Shown piece after piece: positions 20,040 to 31,339 of a stretch of DNA of 64,000 nt. Numbering within the stretch: the stretch's first letter is position 1; each line of letters begins with the position of its first letter. A program made the position numbers and the translations under genes. The stretch covers positions 22,722,641-22,786,640 of the forward strand of contig NC_062975.1 in assembly GCF_023078275.1 (NCBI RefSeq), read 5' to 3'. The notes below the pieces were generated by a model. It was not told where the DNA came from. It ran no database searches and was given only the letters and a program-made list of their open reading frames with translations. Source of the stretch: Leguminivora glycinivorella. Its lineage: Eukaryota; Arthropoda; Insecta; Lepidoptera; Tortricidae.

Positions 20040-20345
20040 GAGAAAATAAAAAGAACAATAAAAATAAAATTAAACAATTGATTTGGGCGATGACGTCACA
20101 GCGTGGCTCCGTTGCGTCGTTTGCCCCGGAGTGGGATTTGGCAGGTTGCCCCGGAACCACCGAAAAACCACACCTTTCGGCCAGAAGTCTGCGCTTGCGA
20201 TGGTGTCCTGCAGCGGACGCGGCACACGTACGACGAATGAACTGAAGTGCATGTAGTGACGCGACTGCAGCTGTTGCACCCTCAGCGTGTAGACAACATA
20301 AAACGTTTTTTGTCAGGTCGAAACTTCGGAGGGCCATCTGTACTG
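20040..20345. repeat. GC-richer repeat ending in GAGGGCCATCTGTACTGA
   Basis: The right end is the reverse complement of GTACAGATGGCCCTCCGAAG at 18423, so it pairs with the family at 18022-18498. No ORF of note. Confidence 0.5.
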
Positions 20346-20691
20346 AAAGTTGTATAGTTTTTAAAACATCCGCTCTTGAATAATGGCAATAGTAGGAAGT
20401 AAGTATAAGTAGGTATATGGTGTCTTAGACTACTGTTTAGTGCTTAAATTATGTATTTTTTTTTCAAGACAGTTCATTCAATTGAAATTAGAATGGGACA
20501 TTGACCGTCTCGGACTTTAGGCTTAAATAAACAAGACTTTTAAATACTACCTACCGTTCAGACTACTAACTTCAAGTTAAACAATGTGAAATAAAGAGAG
20601 GACTGTTATGTACCGTTCAAACTTTACACAGTGACTTTTGCGGTCATAATCATAATTAACAACTTTTATTACCGATTCTCAAATCGCAGTA

Positions 20692-21117
20692 TAGTTATTT
20701 GTTATACAAGGGGGCAAAGTTGTATTTTAACGCCGAGTGTGGAATTGAAAAACGAGCAAGTGAAAGGAATTATAGTTGAACCACGAGCGAAGCGAGTGGT
20801 TCGAGAATAAAATCCTGAACTTGCGAGTTTTTTAACACACGAGAAGTAAAATACATTTGCACCCGAGTGTAACACAAAACTTTTCCCCTCACTATAGCGA
20901 GGAAACTACAACGCAAAAAATGCGTTTATCACTGCTTCCAGTAGTTCCACAGGTGGTAAATCATCTTTATTACTAGATTTACCTACTTTTATCAATTTAA
21001 AGCAGTTAATTTGACCTTATTCAAGGTCAATTTCTTTACCCACTAGTGGATAAAATGCGTTTTTACCCGCTGGTATTAAAGGACAAAACACGTGTTTCCG
21101 AGCTAGTGAGGGGAAAA
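20692..21117 (-). repeat. 430-bp interspersed repeat, - copy
   Basis: Reverse-orientation full copy of the family described at 11183-11876, running from AGTTATTTGTTATACAAGGG to CCGAGCTAGTGAGGGGAAAA. Confidence 0.8.
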
Positions 21118-21119
21118 AA

Positions 21120-22560
21120 ATTTTCTGTTTCATATATTTTGACTGTCATGCTGCCGCTCATTTCTATGGAACAGCCAATTTTTTATCGCGATTTCAGCAT
21201 TGGTCCCATAATAAAAGTTGTTCATTATGACCTCAAAAGTCAGTATGCAAAGTTTGAACGGTCCTTTTCATGTCACCCTGTATTGGGAACTGATTAACGT
21301 CACCCTACGGCCTATGGGTCAGCGAAGGCGTTTACCAAGTCAATTAAATATAATTATGGTGGCCTATTATGAGATTTATGAGTTTTTGATGTTTTAGAAA
21401 GAATGTGTTACTTAATAAGCGTCGGAAAATGACATCCCAACAAAAACGTTTTCATGTAAAATGTTGCCAAGACACGAACGCTACTATAAGGTTTATTCCA
21501 GTTACACAGTTATCAGATCTTATATGTAGGGCCAGCGACTCAGCTCTGCAAGTCGCTACTTGACAATTCAAAAATTAATAAAATCAAAAACATTTAGCAA
21601 GTACCTAGGGCCACAGGGGAACTTTTACATGACATCAATTATAATAAATACTTCATATAAATTCAACTTCAGTGCAAAGCTACAATACCTATAGCTTAAT
21701 AAGAGATGTAGCTTAATAAGAGAAGCATTTAAATATTAAATTATCTAAAATAAAATTATCAAAATTATGTGGATTTATCTACTCTATTGAAAGACACTAT
21801 ACGTACCTACCTAGCTATCTTGTGAAATATAGACAATTTCATTCCAGCCAATATGTAACGGTGTAGACAGAAACAACCAAGTCTACAATTTCAGAAGCTA
21901 AGTTTGATTAATTTCGTTACTAAACTATTTTTTGTCAACGTATTTTTGGACCATCCTGTAAAACCATGTTATAAATTTTAGATCTAATTTCTTTTGCCGA
22001 AGAATTTGACAAAACTTTTGCTACACACATAAAAGTTGGTAACAGTTTCGAACACACATTACAATAACATTGAACTTGGCTTTCATTTCACGTTTGTATA
22101 TTTACAATTTAATAGTAGTACAGTTAATACCTTCTTTTGAATTTGTTCCCCAACTAAGGTGAAAAGGTCGTCTAATACAGGAATCATTAACATTATGACG
22201 TGGATTACTTTATTTTTACAAACTATTTACTCTGTTTTAGATTTCAATACATATTCGGGAAGCGTTGACGTGGATTAGTAAAAATCCGTTTTACATTATT
22301 GATTATTTTGGAGTGTTAAGATTTTTATAAATATTAAAATTTAATAAAATAAGTTTAGATATGGGCATGGCTTTTAAAACGCAGCATTTTTCGTGCTACT
22401 TAATCAAAGCCTAACACGTTTAATTCGTTAAAAACCGTGAATGTGACTATTTTTGAGAAAATATTTCTATGAGCGTAAGTCAAAATTATGTACAGTATAT
22501 TATGTATTTATTATTTTATTGTATTATAAACTGAAATAGATACCATACACTAAAGAAAAA
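21120..22560. other. AT-rich intergenic sequence
   Basis: No exon, RNA gene or repeat structure recognised over about 1.4 kb. It may hold ELOVL-B promoter elements, but I see no clear TATA/initiator pair. Confidence 0.4.
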
Positions 22561-22576
22561 GCGATCAAGCCCACTG

Positions 22577-22651
22577 GTGGCGAAGCCGGGAATCGAACCC
22601 GGGTCTCCAGCTAACGCGGCTGACGTGTTCGACCGCTACACCACCCCGACC
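22577..22651 (-). tRNA. tRNA-like sequence (pseudo-tRNA or SINE head)
   Basis: On the - strand it has a B-box region GGGTTCGATTCCC with a 5-bp T stem (CCGGG/CCCGG) and an anticodon-like stem TCAGC/GCTGG around loop CGCGTTA. The 3' end reads CTTCGCCACC(A). Base 33 of the loop is G rather than U, and the acceptor pairing is weak, so a functional tRNA is unlikely. Confidence 0.4.
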
Positions 22652-22898
22652 GCCGAGGTACCCGTCGAAATTTCTCTAGTGTATGTTATCTCTGAAGGCT
22701 AGGCGCCTATGGCTATATATAGTAGTGTTACTACTTAAAAAAACAAATCAAAAAATATTTAATAAAATAATTTGATTTGTTCCCTACATCGATTTTATTG
22801 TATTCAGAAAACCAACAGCTTTTAAATCTAAAACCTTAACAAAATTAATGATTACCCTGTAAGTCCGCTATTAATTTAGAACGACTTCTCTAGATTAT

Positions 22899-22985
22899 GT
22901 ACAGTCGACTACAAAGAGATGTATCCACTTTTTCACATTGTAATAAGGTGAAAAAGTAGATACATCTCTTTGTAGTCGACTGTAC
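22899..22985. repeat. Near-perfect 87-bp hairpin
   Basis: Arms of about 38 bp (GTACAGTCGACTACAAAGAG and its reverse complement) with one mismatch surround an 11-bp loop. Probably a very small MITE upstream of ELOVL-B. Confidence 0.85.
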
Positions 22986-23196
22986 TTTGAAAATTTGTTC
23001 ATACAATGAAATACTTGTAAGTTATGGCTAACCTATATGTAGATAGTTTATCTAGCTTTAGAAATAACAGTGATAAAAACATACACAACAATTATAATAT
23101 TGTTAATGTAAGTTTTCTTTTCTTTTCTTTTTTTACAGAGTTTTGGCTTTACTGGACAAAATACGTTTATAATAACGCGAAAAGAACGAAAAAGAC

Positions 23197-26100
23197 ATGC
23201 TGCGTTTACGACCCAGCAATATTATTCAATTCTACAAATATGTATTTTCAGAATTAGCGGGTATGTACTATTCCATTTTGGTGCATTTATGTTACAAAAG
23301 ACATACTTTACATACTTACTTACATATCGTTGACTCTGAGTACCCACAAGACAAGCCCATTTGAGCTTACCCTTTGGGATTCAGTCAATCTGCGTAAGAA
23401 TGTCACATAATATTATTTTGTACTTTTTGAATCATAAATGTAAAGATATAGGATTATGGGATATGGATTAAATTATGGCGTAGGCGAGAGGCTGGCAACC
23501 TGTCACTGCAATGTCACAGTTTCGTTTTCTGTCAACCCCGTATGAGTGCCCTCAAGAGTGGCACTGAAACTTGAGTAGTTTCATGTGCTCTACCTACCCC
23601 TTCATGGGATACAGGCGTGATTGTATGTATGTAAATGTAAAGAAACTGATGAATTCGATTTAGTTTGATGTTTTACAGTTTATATTTCCTCGTGTTGGTG
23701 TCGTGAAAGTTTTGCGTATTCACTCGGTGGCAAAGTTTGTTTAACCTTTCGTGCCTTGAAACCCTCACAACGCTCAAGACTCCACTTATCAAACCACTCG
23801 TTACTGTTCAATATAGGAATCTTTCAATATTGGCACGTGCGGTTAATGAGCAATTTCAGAATTTGGGACCCCCCAATTAGCGTAAGTCGTTAACAAAAAT
23901 TAACTCACTGTCAGTTTTGTGACGATAATTAAGCATGAAATTTCAATGAAAATATTGTTTTTGTGTTAATTACATAAATTTTATGCGATAATCTGCAGTC
24001 ATAATGTGAAAAAAGTAAATTTTTAGACAGATTTTATGCTTAATTGTCGTCACAAAACTGACAGCGAGTTAATTTTTGTTAACAACTTATGCTAATTGGG
24101 GGGACCCAAATTCTGAAAATGCCTAATCAACTTTGCCCCCTTGTAAAACAAATAACTAACAGTCCACCGTGTATTTGCAGATCCTCGCACCAACGATTGG
24201 TTCCTCATCTCCAGCCCTATTCCAGGGCTGATCATCGTCTTCCTATACCTTCAGTTTGTGACCAAATGGGGTCCACGCTTCATGGCAAAGAGACCTGCCT
24301 TCCGGCTTCAGAAGACCCTGGTGGTGTATAACTTTCTGCAAGTTTGTTTAAGCTGCTGGATTGTCTATGAGGTAAGTCAGCTATTGAACATATTTATTTT
24401 TGCTAGCCTAGTTTAGTGTCCTACCTACTGCTAGGCAAAGGCCCCCCCTCGCTTCTTCCACTCCACCCTGTTATGTATTTGTGTAACCCGCCATCCTGGA
24501 TAGAATGAGCCCAAGTTTACCGCGGATTGCACCCTCTACGGTGTTCCGTGGGTTCCACTCGGTCACCATTTTGACCCGCCTTTCAGGATCCATGCGGTAG
24601 ACATGCTTGGACCAGATATAAATAATTATCAATTTATCACCAGCTCCAACCCGGGAATATTGATAATGTAATAATAATCATCTTGCTATATCTCATCTCT
24701 GTAAACATACAACATTTCATTTAGGCCTCTTTGTACAAACGAATTTATAAAGGAGATAATAAAATTGTTTAATTTCAGGGCCTGGATGCTGCCTGGTTGC
24801 GGCACTATAGTTGGAAATGTCAGCCAGTTGACTATTCCAATAGCCCTGAAGGAATGAGAGTAAGTAAAATCATGTTAAATAAATGATTTGTAGAAAAAAC
24901 GCTACACAAACGATTTCAGGTTATTACTGATTGGGCACTTAATCCCTAAAACTTATATTATATATGTATGTCTGTTAAAAATGGACATAACAAAAATGTC
25001 CTCAACCAATCCTTTTAAAAAAATATGAGAAAAGGTAGAAAAACTAAAAATTCAAAGTCCATGAAGAACATATGTCCGCTAAAATTAGATCTTAAATAAT
25101 TAAATAAATAAATAAATAAATATTGGGGACACCTTACATAGATCAACTTAGCCCCAAACTAAGCATGGCTTGTACTATGGGTGCTAAGCGACGATATACA
25201 TACTTAAATAGATAAATACATACTTATATACATACATAGAAAACATCCATGACTCAGGAACAAATATCTGTGCTCATCACACAAATAAATGCCCTTACCG
25301 GGATTCGAACCCAGGACCGCGGCTTAGCAGGCAGGGTCACTACCGACTGAGCCAGACGGGTCTTCAAAGAAATAATTATATTCTGATTACAGGCAACCCG
25401 ATGCGTGTACATATACTTCCTGGCGAAAATCACAGAGCTCTTGGACACAGTATTCTTCGTTCTCCGAAAGAAGAACCGCCAGATCACCTTCCTCCATCTG
25501 TACCACCACGCTGCTATGCCCATGATCTCCTGGGGAGCGACTAAGTAAGACACTTTATAAATTACTAGCTTTTGCCCGCGGCTTCGCTCACGTTAGAAAG
25601 AAACAAAAAGTAGCCTATGTCACTCTCCATCCCTTCAAGTATCTCCACTTAAAAAATCACGACAATTCGTTGCTCCGTTTTGCCGTGGAAGACGGAAAAA
25701 AAAACAGACACACACACTTTCCCATTTAATGGACTCACTACTATATCTACAATCGAGAAGAGTAGGTACTATTATCTACAATCGGGGGGAGTATACTATT
25801 ATCTACAATCGAGAAGTAGACTATATGCGTAGTAAAGCGAAGTAAAGGGATCATGGCACTCATGGCACCTGGACGAGGTATTTTTCGTGCAAAAAATACG
25901 AAATTGGCTGTCAGAGCAACTGGTAAGGATCCGGTGTCTCTCTGGTTTTACACCATAAACCATCTACAATGAGGAGGCACACTGACATCTTATCCCTCAG
26001 GCGGCGCCTGTGCAAGCGTCTAGGCATGTCACTGTCATTCATATGTGAGAAAGAGAAAAAACATATCATCGCCTCGCTCTCACGTATGGACTAATAGGGT

Positions 26101-28792
26101 GGCGCCATCTGTTATAACCTTTGAGTGTGCCTCCTCATTGCCGAAAATACCAATAGATTGAGAACTAAGTAAAGGTCATTGATCATTCAACACCCTGGAT
26201 ATGGTATTCTACCGTTATAAGTCTATCATATCCAGGCAGGTAATTATGGTCGCGCGATAAATGATAAAACATGTGGCCGTCTCTATCGCACTTACTAATA
26301 GTGCGATTTATTTATTTATTTATTTATTTATTATTCAAATAAGTTACACAGCATAACAGTAAAACCAAAGCACTGTGAAACTATAGTATTTTATGCAACT
26401 GGTGGTTAAAAGAGGTCAAAAAAGGTGAGTGGCGTGGGTAACAATTTGAGGCGAAGCCGAAAATTGTTAATAAAGACGCCACGAGCATTTTTTGACTCAG
26501 TTAAACACCGTTGCATACAATACTTTTTCTACGACCAAGCACTTATTTTGAAAGAAAATTATAAATTCAACAAATACCTACTTTCAGTCATCTTAGTTAT
26601 CTAGGTGGACCGCCTACCATTTTGAATATGCAGTTTGAGTGCAAACATGAAAATAAAACTGTCTATGGCATGGTTCTTTGAAGCCTGGCCACTAAGACGA
26701 ATCGAGCCGAGTTGAATCGAGTTCTATACATTTGAATGCGATTCGACGCGTCGCCAATGAACGCAGCAGAAAACGAAGGAGTCTCGACTCTGCGAATTGG
26801 TTTGTTAAGTTGGTAGCAATGTATTTACTGAACTGTAAAACAGCTATATCGTGCGACTGCTACTAAATGTTTTCAGGGTATAGACTAGATAGACTTGTCC
26901 TGACATCTTTTATGTAGGGTTTTAAAGTTCTATGCACGACCTTGTAACTCACGAATAACAGTACGGGAGTAGAAAAAAAAATAAAAACAATAGGTATAGC
27001 ACATAAAACAGTAAAAATCAGACAAAAAAAACAATATTCTATTTGCGATAGGGACGGCCTGATATTTTATCGTCTATCGCGCGACCATGCTACCCGTGCT
27101 GGTCCAATTATTTACAATTACATTTCTCAGTTTAACTTGGGATGGTACTGTATGTCTTGTTCGCTAATTTGGTCTTATCCGCCTTCGCTATTCATCGTCT
27201 ACATTGCATTGTTCACAAAAGGGTAAAATTTCTTCTTTCAGATACTACCCTGGAGGGCACGGTACTTTCATCGGCCTCATAAACTCTTTTGTGCACATCT
27301 TCATGTATGCGTATTACATGCTGGCCGCCCTAGGTCCTGAGTACCAGAAGAAATTAGTCTGGTGGAAACGGCATATCACTACACTACAAATGGTAAATTC
27401 GTGAATTATGAAAGATAGTAGAAGCACTCTTTTCCATAGAAAACTAGTATATTAAAAATATTTTCGCAAAGCAAAAAAAGCAAAGGGTCAGAGAGTGGAA
27501 GGGTCAGTTTGAAGTGGAAGATCTAGGCGAACTTTTTTCGACCAAATCGGGGAAATATTGCAAAAAGGCCAGGAGGGCGATTTTTGAATTTCACATACGG
27601 GAATTTGTCACTAAAATACCGGTTGAAAACGGTGACTTGCCTATTATTTTCAGTGACAATTTTCTGAATTCGAACAAGACTCAAAAATCGGCCCGCAGGT
27701 CTGAATTACTCGAAACCGACGAGCGTGTAATATGAGAAACGGTTTGAAAGTGTGTGAAGCGAAAGTGGTTTGTCAGGATCGTAATAAATGGAAATCCGTG
27801 ATATCTGCCTACCCCTCTGGGAAACATGCATGATTGTATGTATGTATGTATGTGTAGTTAGACTCCTAAATAGTAAGTCCATGAAATCTGATGAAATTGT
27901 GTCAAGACAGCGCTAGTTTATCGTCTGGCTTTAGACCCCAGCCTCCTACTCGCATGAGCTATGAGACCTTGTAATACACCGGGATGAGCGGGATGATAAA
28001 AAGACGATGAAGTTAAAAATAATGTTTTACTTTTTTTACACGAAACTACGCCAAAAGTAATTAATGAATCAAATTCACTGAGCCAAGACATTGACTTTCA
28101 GATTAGCTTCTAAAATCGTGGTTCCAGGCCTTGATCTTGTTGTATATCGTATAGACCAAAGACAATGGATTGGGCAACGACAATTATTCATTTAGATGAT
28201 GCAAATGTTGTGCATTGTCTTGGCAATATAGCCTCGTGTAAAAACTCTGTATTTGTCCGCTTTGTAAGTTCAGATTCTTCAAAATCTACAGGGATTTTCA
28301 AACGCTGACATAAATACAATGAACGAAACTAATAAAAATTGTACCTATTAAAATATGTATGTATATACCTATTTTTAAAATATTTCAATTTAAGGCGAAG
28401 ACGAGTACCTACGCCATTCGCTTTTTTGACCTCGTTTAATTAAACACCGGTTGCCATCATATTTCTGCACCTTCAACTAACATATTGTTATAAAACCTTA
28501 TCTCTTTCTTCCTCAGGTCCAGTTCTGCTTATCGTTTCTCCACTCCTCTCAACTCCTCTTCTACGACTGCGGCTACCCTCGCTGGACAGTCGTCTTAACT
28601 CTTCCTAACTCCATATTTTTCTATTATCTCTTCTACGACTTCTATTATCAAGCGTATAAGAAACCTAATGACGTTGTAAAAGTTAATGGTCACAATGGGG
28701 TGAAATTAGAAAGAATAGAAGAATATGAAGAGAAAGAAGGGAGTGTAGCTAACGGGATAAAAATGAGAGTAGGAAATAAGTATGAAAGATAA
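23197..28792 (+). CDS. ELOVL-B: very-long-chain fatty acid elongase (six exons)
   Basis: Exons by phase: 23197-23260, 24181-24371, 24779-24859, 25393-25544, 27242-27392, 28517-28792; 304 residues. The first exon follows acceptor TTTTACAG (23138) with a 58-nt leader. The ATG is the first after in-frame TAA TAA, and it yields MLRLRPSNIIQFYKYVFSEL, then ADPRTNDWFLISSPIP across the junction, a hallmark of elongase N-termini. Motifs: KITELLDT (124-131), HLYHH (147-151), NSFVHIFMYAYY (177-188), TTLQMVQ (209-215). All catalytic residues are present. The region around CQPVDYSNSP is conserved. The tail is acidic/basic and ends NKYER, without a di-lysine signal. Unlike A, there is no intron before HxxHH, but one splits the ATK/YYPGG region. 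AATAAA lies at 28807-28812, only 14 nt past the stop. Role as for A; substrate unknown. Confidence 0.94.
23310..23640 (+). repeat. Interspersed repeat (GAGGCTGGCAACCTGTCACTG family)
   Basis: Shares TGGCACTGAAACTTGAGTAG and GGGATACAGGCGTGATTGTA with the reverse copy 32693-32945; partial relatives at 27780-27850 and 50320-50450. Lies in intron 1 of ELOVL-B. Confidence 0.65.
23850..24123. mobile_element. MITE with TTCAGAATTTGGGACCCCCC ends
   Basis: Inverted arms of about 75 bp. Further copies are at 42747-43027 and 47638-47932. Here it ends next to a fragment ending TTGTAAAACAAATAACT (24128-24157), which reaches to within about 25 bp of the exon 2 acceptor at 24180. Confidence 0.8.
24420..24620 (-). 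mobile_element. RTE-type LINE relic
   Basis: The - strand reads WSKHVYRMDPERRVKMVTEW then decays with stops, similar in layout to the better RTE end at 51126-51372. Intron 2 of ELOVL-B. Confidence 0.6.
25091..25366 (-). mobile_element. tRNA-derived SINE with AAAT tail
   Basis: On the - strand: A-box-like CTGGCTCAGTCGGTAGTG, B box GGTTCGAATCCC, a body with ATCTGTGCTCATCAC reversed, and an ATTT tail at 25091-25123. A + copy of the head is at 46236-46375. Its 5' end stops 26 bp before exon 4 of ELOVL-B (25393). Confidence 0.82.
25564..25735 (-). repeat. SINE-like repeat, AGCTAGT-ended family, - copy
   Basis: Starts ACTAGCTTTTGCCCGCGGCT 20 bp after exon 4 of ELOVL-B; same family as 10331-10490. 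Confidence 0.7.
25967..26140. mobile_element. 174-bp MITE
   Basis: Perfect terminal inverted repeats CAATGAGGAGGCACACT / AGTGTGCCTCCTCATTG. Intron 4 of ELOVL-B. Confidence 0.8.
26239..27094. mobile_element. 856-bp inverted-repeat DNA element
   Basis: Arms of about 50 bp: GGTAATTATGGTCGCGCGAT on the left mirrors ATCGCGCGACCATGCTACC on the right. A retroelement tail (TTTA repeats, 26306-26335, and following LINE-like end) is inserted near the left arm. No transposase ORF. Confidence 0.72.
27571..27694. mobile_element. MITE (GGCGATTTTTGAAT ends)
   Basis: Starts GGGCGATTTTTGAATTTC and ends CTCAAAAATCGGCCC; the interior contains TACCGGTTGAAAACGG. Same family at 31129-31251; a diverged relative lies at 45612-45845. 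Confidence 0.7.
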
Positions 28793-28869
28793 TGTAGTTT
28801 TATGAAAATAAAGACGGACCAAAGTAATATTTGCATGGCATTTGTATTGAGAAAGTATGGAGAGTCATA

Positions 28870-29010
28870 ATTAATAGTAGTAGTAGTAGTAAACACTTTA
28901 TTGCACAGAACAAATTACAAGTATAGTGGATAATGATAATGGTTACGTACAAAGGCGAGCTTATCCCTTTAAGGGATCTCTTCCTACTTTTCTCGCGACC
29001 CTTAAGAGCG
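28870..29010 (-). mobile_element. Retroelement 3' end, reversed
   Basis: TAGTAGTAGTAGTAAACAC followed by TTTATTGCACAGAACAAATT and CGAGCTTATCCCTTTAAGGG looks like the tail and 3' UTR of a - strand retroelement just after ELOVL-B. Only one copy is seen here. Confidence 0.5.
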
Positions 29011-29416
29011 AAAATAAGGTGGGGGGTGGGGGGGGTGGCTTCATCAACGAAAATTTCACGCCACGCCACTGCTAAGCACATCGCGAAGGTCTACAGATCC
29101 CAGAGCCACTATCAGTCTTTTAGTTGCTTAGCAAACTGTCGCGTCCACGTTCCATATCCAGGTTCAACTCCACGGAAATATACTAGAGAGCGACTGCGAA
29201 AATTCAACCTTTTGTCTCTTTCCTACTCTGTAAGATGAAATCCTTAAGTTCTGTATTGCATTAATCTTCAAATTAGCGCAGCACTATGAAAAAAATTTCG
29301 CTAAGGACTAAAATGTTAATTTAGTAGTTGCAGATATTTTACATTAGTTACTTTGAAATAATTAACTGAAGAGCTATTACAATAATGTTTCATGGTTATA
29401 TTAGGTACCTATATGA

Positions 29417-30266
29417 GCAATTCCCGTTAAGTTTGTACATTTGGATCACGTCTCCGATTTTGATAAAAATTTCTAGGCTGATAGAGTCCATGATGCTGAG
29501 CAAGATCCACTAGGTTTCCCAAAATGTCCTATGTAGTTTGTATGAAACCTTCCTTTATGTTACCAGATTTATATACATTTTCGGTAACAAAAAAGGAAAG
29601 TTTCATACAATCAACCTAGGACATTTTGGGAAACCTAGTGGATCTTGCTCAGCATCATGGACTCTATCAGACTACCAATTTTTAGGGTTCCGTAGTCAAC
29701 TAGGAACCCTTATAGTTTCGCCATGTCTGTCTGTCCGTCCGTCCGTCCGTCCGTCCGCGGATAATCTCAGTAACCGTTATCACTATAAAGCTGAAATTTG
29801 GTACCAATATGTATATCAATCACGCCAACAAAGTGCAAAAATAAAAAATGGAAAAAATGTTTTATTAGGGTACCCCCTACATGTAAAGTGGGGGCTGATA
29901 TTTTTTTTCATTCCAACCCCTAACGTGTGATATATTGTTGGATAGGTATTTAAAAATGAATAAGGGTTTACTAAGATCGTTTTTTGATAATATTAATATT
30001 TTCGGAAATAATCGCTCCTAAAGGAAAAAAAAGTGCGTCCCCCCTCTAACTTTTGAACCATATGTTTAAAAAATATGAAAAAAATCACAAAAGTAGAACT
30101 TTATAAAGACTTTCTAGGAAAATTGTTTTGAACTTGATAGGTTTAGTAGTTTTTGAGAAAAATACGGAAAACTACGGAACCCTACACTGAGCGTGGCCCG
30201 ACACGCTCTTGGCCGGTTTTTATAATCGGAGACGTGATCCAAATGTACAATATTAACGGGAATTGC
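29417..30266. mobile_element. Fold-back element split by a nested repeat
   Basis: The outer ends GCAATTCCCGTTAA and TTAACGGGAATTGC are inverted. The inner arms (CCATGATGCTGAGCAAGATC at about 29489 and its mirror at 29640) form a long hairpin. The right arm is interrupted at 29685-30216 by another element. Confidence 0.8.
29685..30216 (+). repeat. GTCC-microsatellite interspersed element, copy 1
   Basis: Runs from GGGTTCCGTAG to a hairpin GAGCGTGGCCCGACACGCTC and TTGGCCGG, with a GTCC run at 29732-29757. It is flanked by a perfect 6-bp duplication TTTTTA (29679-29684 and 30217-30222). It has no inverted ends. Copies: 34653-35211 (-) and 50523-50768 (missing the GGGTTCC side). Confidence 0.85.
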
Positions 30267-30365
30267 TGGTATAAGGAACAGTCCTATCAGTTGTAAAAAT
30301 ATCTGCAACTAATAAGTGAGCACCTTATACCATACCTTTACATAAATAATGATTATTAATAAAAA

Positions 30366-30562
30366 AAAATGAAAATGAAAATGAAATATTTATTTTTCAA
30401 GTAGGCATATTACAATGCGCATATGAACGTCAAATAAAGCTACGCCGGCTCTAACCCTACGCCTCAGCCTCGAGAAGATTTCAGTCCCCCCTCAGTTGGG
30501 TGGGGGGTATCCACTATGGGACCGGCAAGAAACTCGGCGGGCAACTTCTTTTCAAAACATTA
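30366..30562 (-). mobile_element. LINE family A 3'-end fragment
   Basis: Reverse complement of the 3' UTR at about 6490-6682, including the CATTTT-type tail at the left. Strongly 5'-truncated insertion. Confidence 0.85.
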
Positions 30563-30604
30563 CATCTATTATTATGTGTCTCGATCAGAAACGGATTACA
30601 AAGC

Positions 30605-30735
30605 CTGGCCAGAATATATGACTATTGTCAAGAGGGCGCTGTTATTCCGATGTATGCGGTGATAGTTCACTACAGTATTTAAAAAAATCCACAACATGGC
30701 GCGTAGCGCGCAAATTTCTGGTAAGACTTTACACC
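30605..30735 (+). repeat. Interspersed repeat (GTCAAGAGGGCGCTG family), uninterrupted
   Basis: Counterpart of 17445-17735 without the inserted LINE end. Confidence 0.6.
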
Positions 30736-31128
30736 CTTTTTACCCTTTAAATATAATTATTATTAGATTCGAATGTGAGGTTGTACAATGTAGACACTAT
30801 TAAAATCAGTAATTCATTTTTATTTTATTTGTCCCTTCCCAATTCCTAATTCCCCGAGTTCTTCCAGATGTTAGCAGAGGGTTGAATAGGAATTCCAAAA
30901 GTAAGTACCTACATACAGTTACTCAGTGCCACTACCAATAAGTTTTTACGCAGGCAATTTCGCTGAGTAAGTACAAAAGTTTTGAATTCACGTATATCCG
31001 TAAAATTGCTATATCGATTTCCATAGGCGCTTCAAACTATATCAATACCTTTGAACGAGCATAGATGCAAAAGTATAGAGGTCCTTAGCACATTTACACA
31101 TTGAACGAAAAAAGAAAGTACAGGAGGG

Positions 31129-31251
31129 CGATTTTTGAATCTCGCATACGGAATTTTGTCACTAAAATACCGGTTGAAAACGGTGACTTGCTTATTATTT
31201 TCAGTGACAATTTTCTGAATTCGAACGCGCGAGACTCAAAAATCGGCCCGC
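31129..31251. mobile_element. MITE (GGCGATTTTTGAAT ends), copy 2
   Basis: Same interior as 27571-27694, including TACCGGTTGAAAACGGTGAC. Confidence 0.7.
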
Positions 31252-31339
31252 AGTAGGTAAATGAAATAAAATGAATGAATCACAATTATACTTTCAAGTG
31301 GCAGAGGTAGTACATACAAGTAAACAGTAAAAACAAGAC

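Noticed and set aside
19903..20337. 144-codon - strand ORF with CLSVCLSVCLS
   Set aside because: The apparent cysteine repeats are a translated CAGA microsatellite.
22577..22651. Functional tRNA gene
   Set aside because: Base 33 is G, the acceptor stem pairs poorly, and the sequence resembles SINE heads; kept as tRNA-like only.
23024..23257. 77-codon ORF overlapping the first ELOVL-B exon
   Set aside because: Wrong frame. The frame that continues into exon 2 starts at 23197 and gives ELADPRTNDWF across the junction.
29479..29660. MicroRNA precursor
   Set aside because: The hairpin is much too long and perfect, with MITE-type outer ends.
29538..29930. 130-codon ORF
   Set aside because: Chance frame through a fold-back element and the GTCC microsatellite.
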